Shown here: positions 8,571 to 16,464 of the stretch, piece after piece | Layout: the number at the start of each line of letters is the position of its first letter | How positions within the stretch are numbered: the first letter of the stretch is position 1 | Assembly (NCBI RefSeq): GCF_014192105.1 | Contig: NZ_JACHXK010000010.1 | Span: 124,001-188,000 of the forward strand | Origin: Paenibacillus phyllosphaerae | Lineage (GTDB): Bacteria; Bacillota; Bacilli; Paenibacillales; Paenibacillaceae | Direction: 5' to 3' | DNA: 64,000 nt | The notes under the pieces: model-generated | Database searches by the model: none | What the model saw: only the letters and a program-made list of their open reading frames with translations | What the model was told of the DNA's origin: nothing | Made by a program: the position numbers and the translations under genes

Positions 8571-9557
8571 ATGAGCATGGAGCAAACAGCCCTTGATAGA
8601 CCCATTATACCTACAGGGACACATCATTTAGTACAGGATAAGTACTTGGTAGCAACAAATGAGATTATTAAATTGTATACAAAAGTAGATGAATGGATTG
8701 AGGATAGATCGCCTGGTGGGATTGTTTATGGGCTGCAAAGACGTGGTAAGACACAAGCTATAAGCTTTATTCGCGAAAAACTTAAGACAAAGTATCTTGA
8801 TGAATTACCCATTTTCTTCATACCGGCTAAACACAAGTTTACAGCGAATGAAGAAGTTTTTTACGAGTGGTTGTTACAATGGGTTGGGCATGAATTTCCG
8901 TTTACAGGTAAGAAAAATCAGAAGTTTGATCGTCTATCAAAATTTTTACTGGAGCAGGGGCAAAGCTCGAAATACAAACAGATCGTTATGTTTATTGATG
9001 AGGCACAAGCGCTACTTGAAGCTCACTACAAATGGCTTATTGATCTTTATAATTACTTGCATGAATACAAGGTTATGTTAGTAGTTATTCTAATAGGTCA
9101 ACCAGAACTTAAAAGTAATAAAAATATTTATGTAGCGCAAGGAAGTCGTCATATTGTTGGCAGATTTATGCTTAAGGAGCATCAGTTGTTTGGAGCGAAA
9201 ACAGTTGCTGACTTGCAAGTCTGCCTTAAAGGATACGATACGCTTGAATATCCGGAAGGAAGTGGATGGTCATATACAAAATACTATTATCCAGATGCAT
9301 ACTTAGAAGGAAAACGACTTGAAGGCTGTGCAACACAGCTATATGAGGCATTTGCGCTGGTAAGACAAGAAAATGGTTTGGGAGGTAAAATGGAGATAGG
9401 GATGCAAGACTTAACTAATACAATAAAGTATGCTTTGGTTAAGTATGGCGCAGAATCTAAAGAGAAAAAAAGATGGATTGACCTTGAGACTTGGGTAAAG
9501 TGTGTTAAAAGATCTGGTTACGTTGATTCAGAAGTTTCTTTTATTGTTACAAAGTGA
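8571..9557 (+). CDS. tnsC: TnsC AAA+ ATPase, transposition regulator
   Basis: 328 residues from ATG 8571, with TAGGAG overlapping the tnsB stop as RBS; the longer frame upstream lies within tnsB and has no RBS. Walker A is GLQRRGKT (residues 54-61) and Walker B IVMFIDEAQ (Asp143-Glu144). TnsC assembles on DNA, receives the target from the TniQ/TnsD protein and activates TnsAB. Length is closer to the compact TniB/TnsC class than to Tn7 TnsC (555 residues). Gene order and spacing show a single tnsABC operon. Confidence 0.92.
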   Translation: MSMEQTALDRPIIPTGTHHLVQDKYLVATNEIIKLYTKVDEWIEDRSPGGIVYGLQRRGKTQAISFIREKLKTKYLDELPIFFIPAKHKFTANEEVFYEWLLQWVGHEFPFTGKKNQKFDRLSKFLLEQGQSSKYKQIVMFIDEAQALLEAHYKWLIDLYNYLHEYKVMLVVILIGQPELKSNKNIYVAQGSRHIVGRFMLKEHQLFGAKTVADLQVCLKGYDTLEYPEGSGWSYTKYYYPDAYLEGKRLEGCATQLYEAFALVRQENGLGGKMEIGMQDLTNTIKYALVKYGAESKEKKRWIDLETWVKCVKRSGYVDSEVSFIVTK

Positions 9558-10167
9558 AATTGAATCTAAGTTGCTTGATAAATACGATATTGGTAATCGT
9601 GAAATAGCCTGCATCCCTTGTGTGGCGTTTCAAAAACAGTAACTGTGATTAACGGTACATCCGTCTCAGTTAATTGACCAAGGCAAGCATATGAGTCGGG
9701 TATTGAGTCACTAGTTCCTCTACAATTTTGAATTTCTTTGCGAGGTATGTGATGCGAATGGTCAAGTTGTGAAAAGTCGAGGTGGGCCCTAGAACTTGCG
9801 TACATTGCCGCGGCGCTAAACAATGCTGCAAGGAAAGCTTTGGGTACTAAAACAAACTTACAATATGAGCTCCTCCGCAAATCAAGCGGATCTTATTCTT
9901 TCGTTCACAGCGATTAGTAACTTAAGGGTCGGTCGCTGTCTGCGAAATAAGTTGATTGACATTAGAACGCACTGGCGATAGCGACCGTTACGCTCTTTTT
10001 CATTTCTTGTCAAAGTATTCGGAAGATGTGTCAGCGGGTGACATCGCTGGATTAGGCTCATTGTTTTGAAACACTGAATGATATGGTGAATGCAAGTTAC
10101 CTGAGAATAGCGTAGTCTGTTTTTTAGCTCAGGGCAGCTTCTAGGTCAATGGTTTGGTTAAAAGAAA
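9558..10167. other. Gene-free stretch within the Tn7-like element
   Basis: About 610 bases with stops in every frame and no recognisable protein; base composition is less AT-rich than the tns genes. The only clear structure is a hairpin at 9930-9987: CGGTCGCT pairs with AGCGACCG, an inner TGCG pairs with CGCA, and a T run follows. That could terminate tnsABC transcription or be a structured RNA. No CRISPR-type direct repeats were seen. Confidence 0.5.
9930..9987 (+). terminator. Long hairpin downstream of tnsABC, possible terminator or structured RNA
   Basis: Eight-base perfect outer stem and four-base inner stem around a ~23-base loop, followed by GTTACGCTCTTTTTC. Confidence 0.4.
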
Positions 10168-10854
10168 TTAATAGATTCCTTTTCCGAAATTCAGAAGAAA
10201 TTGTAAAGGGTCATTCAGATTTTTCAAACTTGGCAGATAAAAATATGTTTCACTAATATGATTATATGTTTTGGAATCCATTGATATCCAGTCTTTAATG
10301 ACACGGTCACTTATTGGTAAGTTCACTTGCCACTCAAAAAATGAGTTGAATTTCGGATCTACATAAAAGTTTGAACATACACATTCAAATGCTTCTCTTC
10401 TCTTGTGATTTTGTGTCTCGCAGGAGGAGGAACTTCCACATATTTTGCATGTATTCTTCAATTCAGTCAGATGGTGGGGGCATTTTTGAACGAAGATGAA
10501 CTGATGTAATATGCTGTGATAACCAACTGCTAAGCAGTCTTCACAAAAGGTAAACTCTTTTCTTAATAGAAAGTTAGGATTGAGGTGAGTGAGCATTCCA
10601 ACCATTTTATTAAAGTAATAATTAATATGGTTACTAAAGTCAGTACCAGTTGACAGTGATAGATGCTCAAGATCAATACCATTTAGCCTTAATAGACCAT
10701 AACGTTGATTGGTTAAATTCCCTTTGTAGTCTTTTGTTCCAAATTCCCTAACTAATTCACGAGATGTAATAGCATTAGCATACTTGATTTTCTCAACAAT
10801 AGACCATGTTGATTCAAATGGATTAATCCATTTCGGATTCCAGGTAAGTCTCAA
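10168..10854 (-). CDS. Short TniQ-family protein (228 residues)
   Basis: TTG start at 10854, supported by alignment of its N-terminus with the larger TniQ protein of the same element (WSIVEKIKYAN against WGIIEKFKYAN). A zinc-binding pattern is visible: Cys104, Cys107, Cys125, His128, Cys136, Cys139, with the shared segment GYHSILHQF. The family selects target sites and recruits TnsC. At 228 residues it corresponds to only the N-terminal half of the 488-residue paralogue, so it is either a compact TniQ or a C-terminally shortened TnsD. It lies seven bases after a small gene in the same minus-strand operon and faces away from the tnsABC operon's direction. Confidence 0.8.
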   Translation of the reverse strand: MRLTWNPKWINPFESTWSIVEKIKYANAITSRELVREFGTKDYKGNLTNQRYGLLRLNGIDLEHLSLSTGTDFSNHINYYFNKMVGMLTHLNPNFLLRKEFTFCEDCLAVGYHSILHQFIFVQKCPHHLTELKNTCKICGSSSSCETQNHKRREAFECVCSNFYVDPKFNSFFEWQVNLPISDRVIKDWISMDSKTYNHISETYFYLPSLKNLNDPLQFLLNFGKGIY

Positions 10855-10860
10855 AATAGC

Positions 10861-11157
10861 TCAACTCTTTTCATGTTTTATTGTCCTAATTTCTAACTTA
10901 AGTTGATTAAGCTTTGTGAAGTACATCTCTAACTCAGTTTGAGATAGTTTATTTGAGTGGACTTTAGTTGTTAGTAACTTTTCTCCAGAGTCTAAAAATA
11001 AGAACAATCTATCGCGCTCATAATTTACTGGAATCTCCACCATATAATATGGGCTAGTTTGATTAAACCATTGTTCTCTAATAGCCTTAGGACAGGTATA
11101 GAAGTTATTTTGAAACTGGATACCTTGAGAAGTTATTAGCGCAACATAAGCTTGCAT
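10861..11157 (-). CDS. Small protein resembling a stand-alone Mu-transposase C-terminal beta-barrel
   Basis: 98 residues from ATG 11157, chosen for AGGAG just upstream; a longer in-frame extension lacks an RBS. The sequence from QAYVALITSQGIQF through NFYTCPK to VEIPVNYERDRLFLFLDSG follows the strand pattern and GI-F-N-YT motif seen in the Mu-C barrel of TnsB-type transposases. The remaining 35 residues are helical and charged, as in the segment after the barrel of the full TnsB here. No catalytic RNase H core is present. It may be a detached TnsB fragment or an accessory end-binding/regulatory factor; this identification is inference. It is co-directional with the short TniQ gene. Confidence 0.5.
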   Translation of the reverse strand: MQAYVALITSQGIQFQNNFYTCPKAIREQWFNQTSPYYMVEIPVNYERDRLFLFLDSGEKLLTTKVHSNKLSQTELEMYFTKLNQLKLEIRTIKHEKS

Positions 11158-11245
11158 AGATATATCTCCTCTATTGTTATTTAGATATCTGTATACCCAA
11201 ATCCAAACTTTGTAATCATAAACGAACACAAATTGTGTTGAAATA

Positions 11246-11295
11246 TAAAAAAAGATGATGGCCAACCTGGGTTAGTTGGCATCATCTTTTTTTAT
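11246..11295 (-). terminator. Bidirectional-type terminator between the RHH gene and the Mu-C-like gene
   Basis: Arms AGATGATGGCCAAC and GTTGGCATCATCT (one bulge) flanked by A7 on one side and T7 on the other. It overlaps the stop codon of the ribbon-helix-helix gene. Confidence 0.7.
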
Positions 11296-11482
11296 CTGTT
11301 TGTTTTATAAATTTCGCATTGTTCATAGCATACTCAAGTGCTAAGTTTATTAACTCGTTTCTCGAGCGATTACTTAATTTAGATAAGTGATCAAATTTCT
11401 CTTGCAGTGCTTTATCTATTCGTATAGTAATTGTAACCGATTTATCTTCTTTGGGAGTAATAATAAAATCATCTTCGCTCAT
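11282..11482 (-). CDS. Ribbon-helix-helix (CopG/Arc-like) small DNA-binding protein
   Basis: 66 residues from ATG 11482, with GAGGTG as RBS; the longer frame upstream is not supported. The core (SVTITIRIDKALQEKFDHLS followed by NRSRNELINLALEYA) is a classic ribbon-helix-helix: a short beta strand with alternating polar residues, then two helices separated by a turn. Such proteins act as dimeric repressors. It is divergent from the TetR-type gene, with a perfect palindrome between them, so either protein could control both promoters. A role in regulating the adjacent targeting genes is inference from position. Confidence 0.75.
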   Translation of the reverse strand: MSEDDFIITPKEDKSVTITIRIDKALQEKFDHLSKLSNRSRNELINLALEYAMNNAKFIKQTDKKR

Positions 11483-11541
11483 CTTTTTAATCACCTCTAC
11501 ACAGTAGTATAGAAGTAATTGAGTGTGCAAAACATAACACA

Positions 11542-11567
11542 AAATGTATTCAATAATGAATACATTT
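11542..11567. promoter_or_regulatory. Perfect palindromic operator between the RHH and TetR genes
   Basis: AAATGTATTCA and TGAATACATTT form a perfect 11-bp inverted repeat with a four-base spacer. It lies in the divergent promoter region 63 bases before the TetR start and is the size and form of a TetR-family operator. Confidence 0.65.
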
Positions 11568-11629
11568 ATGGTGTTGTGGATATTCTGTTAACAAGTTGTG
11601 GATTACCATTTTGAAATGAGGTGTTATTA

Positions 11630-12253
11630 ATGAATCAAACTAATTTTGAGGTAAAGATGAAAATATTAAAAGCTGCAAAAATACTATTTGCAAGTAAAGG
11701 TTATGACCAGACAAGTGTACGTGATATATGCAATGATGCTGGTGTGAATATCATGATGATATCATATCACTTTCAAGGAAAAGAAAATGTTTTAAGCTCA
11801 ATATTTCAGTCTTCTATGCAATTACTTGATTTTACAGGGGAGAAAGAAGCCACAGAAAACCCTATTCTAAGATTGACTAGAATAGTACGTAATGTTTCTT
11901 CGTTACGGATTAATGATCCTGATATGATGAGCATACTTCAACAAGAGATAACATTACCGAAACCTCGTAATGAAATTATACAGTTTTTAATCACACCATT
12001 GTGGTCGGAACTTGAAGAGTTACTTCTCTTAGGAAAACGATTGAAGCTTTTTAAGTACGATTCATTAGAAACGACAATAATATTTATAATTAGTTCAGTG
12101 TTTATGTCCAGACAATTGGAGTTTTTTAATAGAAATATCCAAGATCCTGTTGATGATATTGAAGAGATAACTACGAGAATGAGTTCTTTGATTCTTGGTG
12201 CTCTTAAGTGCCCTGAACAAGAATTGAAAAGCATCTTACTGGAGGAAGTATGA
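11630..12253 (+). CDS. TetR/AcrR-family transcriptional regulator
   Basis: 207 residues from ATG 11630 (GAGGTG upstream). The N-terminal DNA-binding domain is clear: ILKAAKILFASKGYDQTSVRDIC, then a helix-turn-helix ending in ISYHFQGKENVL. The C-terminal ~150 residues form an all-helical ligand/dimer domain that I cannot assign to a ligand. The stop overlaps the start of the next gene (ATGA), so the two are translationally coupled. The palindrome upstream is a plausible autoregulatory operator. Its place among transposition genes suggests control of element functions or of a cargo trait. Confidence 0.85.
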   Translation: MNQTNFEVKMKILKAAKILFASKGYDQTSVRDICNDAGVNIMMISYHFQGKENVLSSIFQSSMQLLDFTGEKEATENPILRLTRIVRNVSSLRINDPDMMSILQQEITLPKPRNEIIQFLITPLWSELEELLLLGKRLKLFKYDSLETTIIFIISSVFMSRQLEFFNRNIQDPVDDIEEITTRMSSLILGALKCPEQELKSILLEEV

Positions 12254-13071
12254 GCTTAATACATCTTAACCATTTCATTGAATCTGGTTATTACGAGCAG
12301 CTTAAAGAATGTATTAAGTATGCTGACAAGCTCAAAGATAGAATAAGAGATAAATTAGATAATCAGGAGATCGACAGATATGTTTGGGAAGAAAATGGGG
12401 TTGTAGGTAAGTTTAGAATATTGAAACGCTATAGATACGACCATGCTAATTTGCATGAGTACTTGTTCAATTATGGTTTATTGCCAGTCACGACCTCAAT
12501 TAAGACGGAACTGCTTTTTGATCATGAGAAAAAAATTCTTAAGGAAGCGATGGGAGATGAGCTTACAAAAGAGATCCAGGTAAGGTTCCATCGAGATAAT
12601 AAATCTGATATCCCTAGTAGATTGAACCGGAAGACATTAGAAGTCAGTCAGATAAGTACTTCAGATTGCGTTCAGTTATGGATGGATAATAAAAGAGTAT
12701 TAGATATACTTACTAAACAGTGGAATTTGATTAAATCAGCCATCGGCGACTGCTATAGTAACGGAGATAATAGGGAGGTTAGATCAGAACACGGCAGGCT
12801 AACAATAAGAAAAAAATATATAATTCCCCCCTTAAATGTATTGGGGATTTTGGGGGAAGAGGCTTTGCTTAGAAGTGCTTATATAAACACTGAAAAATTG
12901 GAGGAGTATGCAGTCAGGGGATTTCTCAGCAAATTAGAAATCAATAAGTTTCGTCAGGTCACTTCTATTAATAGACAGTTCTTATTAATGGAACTAGAAG
13001 TTGAAAAAAAAGTCGAAGCATGGTTATCTCGGAGACGTGAAAAGCTTATGAAAATAAGTATGAACAAATGA
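12250..13071 (+). CDS. Unknown protein coupled to the TetR regulator
   Basis: 273 residues, starting at an ATG that overlaps the TetR stop. I do not recognise a family. It is soluble, highly charged and mostly helical: a Lys/Arg/Asp/Glu-rich N-terminal helix region (YADKLKDRIRDKLDN), a central beta/alpha part, and a basic C-terminal helix (KKVEAWLSRRREKLMK) that could bind nucleic acid. There is no signal peptide, membrane helix or obvious catalytic motif. Coupling to a regulator and position between the tns operon and the TnsD-like gene make it either an element-specific accessory factor or cargo. Confidence 0.7.
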   Translation: MSLIHLNHFIESGYYEQLKECIKYADKLKDRIRDKLDNQEIDRYVWEENGVVGKFRILKRYRYDHANLHEYLFNYGLLPVTTSIKTELLFDHEKKILKEAMGDELTKEIQVRFHRDNKSDIPSRLNRKTLEVSQISTSDCVQLWMDNKRVLDILTKQWNLIKSAIGDCYSNGDNREVRSEHGRLTIRKKYIIPPLNVLGILGEEALLRSAYINTEKLEEYAVRGFLSKLEINKFRQVTSINRQFLLMELEVEKKVEAWLSRRREKLMKISMNK

Positions 13072-13316
13072 AGAAAAATTCCTGAATGACTGTCTAGCTA
13101 CCTGTATAAGCCTGTGGTAGGATAAGGACATTTTGCGGAGGAATGACATTGGCGATGAAAATTAATTGTAGCAGGATATGATCTTGCAATGAACTAATTG
13201 ATTATCACTACTAGTGAAAATCAAAATGCTGCAGGGAATGCATTAGTGGTGTATAAACACTTTGAGATATAAAGGAGAATAGGGCAATAAGGTAATTAGG
13301 TTTACTTGTTGGAAAA

Positions 13317-13345
13317 ACTAGTAATACTAATGATAGATTACTAGT
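13317..13345. promoter_or_regulatory. Inverted repeat before the TnsD-like gene
   Basis: ACTAGTAAT and ATTACTAGT, perfect nine-base arms with an 11-base spacer, ending 20 bases before the ATG at 13366. A plausible operator; the 294-base gap it lies in holds no gene. Confidence 0.45.
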
Positions 13346-13365
13346 AAGCGAGGCGTGATAATATT

Positions 13366-14832
13366 ATGGTGAGCCCGAATCCTCATTACAATCCAATATT
13401 TTGTTGGAATAATGAATGGATTAAATCTTACGAATCTCCATGGGGGATAATTGAAAAGTTTAAGTATGCTAACAGTGTAAGATTTGCTGATCTACAACGT
13501 TACTTTGGCACTAAAGCCATTAAGGGGCTTAAGCAATCAACCTCCAGTAAGAAATATTGTGAATTGATTTCACTAGGGGGCCTTGATAATACAATTGTTA
13601 AAAGTGCTTTTGGGTTTGACCTAAAAGAGCTAAATCAAAATAATCTAAAAACAATGACGAAGGCATTTTCATCAACGCCTAATGAATATGTTCGTGAGCG
13701 GCTAACTTGGTGTCCGGTCTGCATAAAGAGCGGATATCACTCAATCCTACATCAATTTAAGTTAATTCATAAGTGTCCCTTTCACAATGTTACACTAGAT
13801 TTTCAATGTAAAGAGTGTAATCAAGATTACCCATATTCATTAAATGATTCGTTCTTTAGCGAGCCCTTCCAGTGTCGGTGCGGAGCAAAATTGATCAGTG
13901 AATATGAAGTGAACTATTTTTCTATGTGGTCGAGTTTTAAACCTGAACTAACTTGTCACATTGTACAAAAGTGGCTCAGTTATTACGAGCAAGATATCAA
14001 AGAAGAAATGATTTTTTTTAGAGAAACGGATATAGAAAAATACCCAGATGCGCTAGAACATATAGTTTCAGCATTATTTCCAGATCATATACCCACGAAT
14101 AAGTTGATTCATTCGGTAGTATGTTCGAGTTCAAATATTAAAAAACATGGTAACTATCTGGATCAATATAATAAAATATTAGATTCATCAGCGCTAAAAT
14201 ACTCGAGATTTATGTTGAAGATGAATGAAGCCATATATTCCAGTACAGTAGGAACGTTTAACTCCATTACAAGACAAATCAAAAGTAAGGTGCTTTGCAC
14301 CCATAGGAAGTGTATTAAGAGGACTAAGAGTGGTGACTTATCATGCCCGTATGCTTTTGCTTATGTTCATTGGAGAAAATTCATTGAAGATTTTGAGGTC
14401 AGTTGGTATGTGGAAAATCGGAATTTCGTCGCTAAAAAACCTCAATTAGAAAAGGTTATATGGACAATTTCAAGAACAGATTCTAGTGCAATAGATGATG
14501 TATTGGATCAGATAGAGAGAAAGAACAAAGGTGGGATTTTTAATAGCTTGACGACTACAGGTTGGATAGTTAATAAAGTAATTGCACAATTACTCCTGAA
14601 CCATTTTTATAATTGGCTACAATATGCGACAAAAAATGTAGAGAAACGCGAAGTACTAGTAATGCGAAATAAATACCACGACCTTCCATTTTTCTTTATC
14701 AAGATACCTGAAGGAGAACAGGGAGTGCTTGAGTTTCATATTTGGAATAAACCCAAGCCCCACACTTCTGCAATATTATCCAAATTAAATTGTCCGAATA
14801 AAAACAGGAAGAGCTTTATAAATGTTGTCTAA
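13366..14832 (+). CDS. TnsD/TniQ-family target-site selector
   Basis: 488 residues, close to Tn7 TnsD (508). The N-terminal half is a TniQ domain with zinc ligands Cys116, Cys119, Cys137, His140, Cys148 and Cys151 and a GYHSILHQF segment shared with the short TniQ of this element. The C-terminal half contains a second Cys-rich patch (CTHRKCIKRTKSGDLSCPY) and likely carries sequence-specific DNA recognition. In Tn7-like elements the large TnsD binds a fixed attachment site, while a second TniQ often serves another pathway. The site recognised here is unknown. It converges on the recombinase gene, and the two coding ends overlap by 17 bases. Confidence 0.85.
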   Translation: MVSPNPHYNPIFCWNNEWIKSYESPWGIIEKFKYANSVRFADLQRYFGTKAIKGLKQSTSSKKYCELISLGGLDNTIVKSAFGFDLKELNQNNLKTMTKAFSSTPNEYVRERLTWCPVCIKSGYHSILHQFKLIHKCPFHNVTLDFQCKECNQDYPYSLNDSFFSEPFQCRCGAKLISEYEVNYFSMWSSFKPELTCHIVQKWLSYYEQDIKEEMIFFRETDIEKYPDALEHIVSALFPDHIPTNKLIHSVVCSSSNIKKHGNYLDQYNKILDSSALKYSRFMLKMNEAIYSSTVGTFNSITRQIKSKVLCTHRKCIKRTKSGDLSCPYAFAYVHWRKFIEDFEVSWYVENRNFVAKKPQLEKVIWTISRTDSSAIDDVLDQIERKNKGGIFNSLTTTGWIVNKVIAQLLLNHFYNWLQYATKNVEKREVLVMRNKYHDLPFFFIKIPEGEQGVLEFHIWNKPKPHTSAILSKLNCPNKNRKSFINVV

Positions 14833-16108
14833 AAGGAAAAACATTGTTTTTACGATAGTCAGTTTCTAAATCCACATTTAAAAATTCCAAATTTACATAA
14901 TCGCTTGCATCTTTTTCTGGTCTCAGTTTATTAGCTAGATAATGGTTCATTGTCCTATCAGAATAGTGATAATGATCGAGGGCGGCTCTGATCTGTTCAA
15001 TCGTAGCACCATTAGCATATGTTTGGTGAGCAAAATAGTGTTTTAAGAACCGTGAAGTAATACGATGACCATCGATTGTTGTCAGACCAGCTGCGCTAAG
15101 ACGTTTAGAAATAGATGCAGACAGTGTAGAAGTGCGATAATGATTACCGTAACGGTTAGGGTAGAACGGTGATGGGTCTTGTTTGTCCAGCTTTATGCCT
15201 AGTTGAAGGGTCTGTCTATACTCCATTAATAAATCGATGATTTTATTCAATATAAAGACACGTCGAGTACTGCCGCGCTTATTTTGAACGATTAGATAGT
15301 GTTTACCAGAGTCTGTAACTAGTAGATCACACCATTTAGATTCGGCAATCTCCTGTAAACGAAGTCCAGTCGTTGCTAAGATCATTATCAGTGATTGTAT
15401 CTTAGGGTTTGCCTTGTAGAACTCTATGGCCGATGTCAACTCATTATGGTTAATATCTTTTTCTGGGACTTCTTCTTTCTTAATGATCACAGATGCTAAA
15501 CCCTTACTTAAATCATCTGTAAGATATCCCAGCTTAAAACACCATGCTGTAAAGGCTTGAAGGAGTATGATTTTTTTTGCACGAGTAGAAGATTTTCTGT
15601 ATTTCCCAGTTAACTGTTCTTGGTAAACCTTCATATCGTATAAGCTAAGTTCTCTCATATCGGTTTTTTCTGTAGTATAAAGGTATTGAAGAAAAGGTAT
15701 TAATTGACGAAAGTAATCCTTTTTAGATGACTTATTGGCTCTTCTTGATGGTCTGTGTACATAAAGGTAAAGCATGATTAGGTTCGAAATAGAACTGTAA
15801 TCACTGTATTTTGTATATTTGTTTTCTTTAGTTGGAATTCTAGCGAGGATAGGACTAGCATGGTCTGGAGTCATTAATGCCGTAGTTAGTTCAGCTATCG
15901 ATAAATGTGGCAGTTGGAGTGTAAGACTAGGAAGAGATGTTTTGTTAATAAAGTTTATAAGATCCGCCATTCCAGTAATCACCTCAAAAAAAGAGTTAAG
16001 ATTGACCTCCTCTAGAACACTTCTATATAGTTTGCTTGATCCCTCCTTAAGCATTACACAAAATCTATGTAGTAATTGACGAAATCTCAGTGTGACATCC
16101 GTTTCCAA
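14816..16108 (-). CDS. Tyrosine recombinase/integrase with altered catalytic box II
   Basis: 430 residues from TTG 16108, or 384 from ATG 15970, which has the better RBS (GAGGTG, nine-base spacing). An N-terminal core-binding domain is followed by the catalytic domain. Box I Arg is present (TTGLRLQEI), the beta-hairpin Lys is likely NKRGS, the second His is kept in AALDH (usually LGH), and the nucleophile is probably the Tyr of MNHYLA. The usual H-x-x-R of box II reads R-F-L-K, so both the His and the Arg are replaced. It may therefore be weak or inactive. Its position at the right side of a Tn7-like element, converging on the TnsD-like gene, suggests an accessory or resolution role. Confidence 0.8.
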   Translation of the reverse strand: METDVTLRFRQLLHRFCVMLKEGSSKLYRSVLEEVNLNSFFEVITGMADLINFINKTSLPSLTLQLPHLSIAELTTALMTPDHASPILARIPTKENKYTKYSDYSSISNLIMLYLYVHRPSRRANKSSKKDYFRQLIPFLQYLYTTEKTDMRELSLYDMKVYQEQLTGKYRKSSTRAKKIILLQAFTAWCFKLGYLTDDLSKGLASVIIKKEEVPEKDINHNELTSAIEFYKANPKIQSLIMILATTGLRLQEIAESKWCDLLVTDSGKHYLIVQNKRGSTRRVFILNKIIDLLMEYRQTLQLGIKLDKQDPSPFYPNRYGNHYRTSTLSASISKRLSAAGLTTIDGHRITSRFLKHYFAHQTYANGATIEQIRAALDHYHYSDRTMNHYLANKLRPEKDASDYVNLEFLNVDLETDYRKNNVFPFRQHL

Positions 16109-16267
16109 TGATTGATTGTAAATGCAAATCTAATGTTCAGGCTATCCGCTTCATTTAGGATTAGTAAGAGAGGCATGGAATATGTTTGGGAGAATGGGCA
16201 AGATTTACTTTCGGAGTCAATGAAAAACAGAAGTATGATCGTCAGCAGCAGCTGTGTGTGTGATGAC

Positions 16268-16371
16268 CGAAAATATAGTTGTTTAACTCGAAATAAAGTT
16301 GTTTAACGGAAATTAAAGTTGTTATGTCAGATTAGGTTAAAATGGACCCCAATGAAAATAAAGTTGTTTAA
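16268..16371 (+). repeat. 20-bp-periodic repeats, likely transposase-binding end
   Basis: Near-identical units: CGAAAATATAGTTGTTTAAC (16268), CGAAATAAAGTTGTTTAAC (16289), CGGAAATTAAAGTTGTTATG (16307) and GAAAATAAAGTTGTTTAATG (16354). The AGTTGTT cores lie at 16277, 16297, 16317 and 16361, i.e. two 20-base steps and one of 44. GGTTAAAATGGACCCC between units three and four resembles termini of IS21-type elements. Either a Tn7-like right end with its own site type or a remnant IS end. Confidence 0.6.
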
Positions 16372-16432
16372 TGTTATGGATTCTAAGGTTTCAGTCAGCA
16401 GTATACGGTGACCGAAAACACAGAAAACCCAT

Positions 16433-16464
16433 GGAACTCCTGAGAATTTTCAGGGGTTCTTTGG
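16433..16464 (+). terminator. Terminator-like hairpin in the gap after the recombinase
   Basis: GGAACTCCTGA pairs with TCAGGGGTTC, then TTT. No intact gene precedes it on this strand, so it may belong to a lost insertion sequence. Confidence 0.45.

Larger units (their letters stand above)
5748..16108. mobile_element. Tn7-like transposon (TnsABC + two TniQ/TnsD), right boundary unresolved
   Basis: An AT-rich block with codon usage unlike the GC-richer flanks holds tnsA, tnsB and tnsC in overlapping or closely spaced order, two TniQ-type genes, regulators, an unknown gene and a tyrosine recombinase. Repeated sites upstream of tnsA mark the left end. The matching sites could not be found on the right, so the right limit given is only the end of the last element-type gene; a repeat cluster at 16268-16371 may belong to the right end or to a separate insertion. 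No Cas gene and no CRISPR array were seen, so this is a protein-targeted rather than RNA-guided member on present evidence. Confidence 0.75.

Noticed and set aside
9566-9880. 104-residue minus-strand open frame after tnsC
   Set aside because: No RBS, no recognisable family and unusual composition; it lies in a stretch with no conserved coding signal.
9558-10167. Possible CRISPR array or guide RNA locus for an RNA-guided Tn7-like element
   Set aside because: No evenly spaced direct repeats and no Cas gene anywhere in the element.
16112-16306. 64-residue plus-strand open frame after the recombinase
   Set aside because: It runs into the repeat array, has no RBS and looks random.
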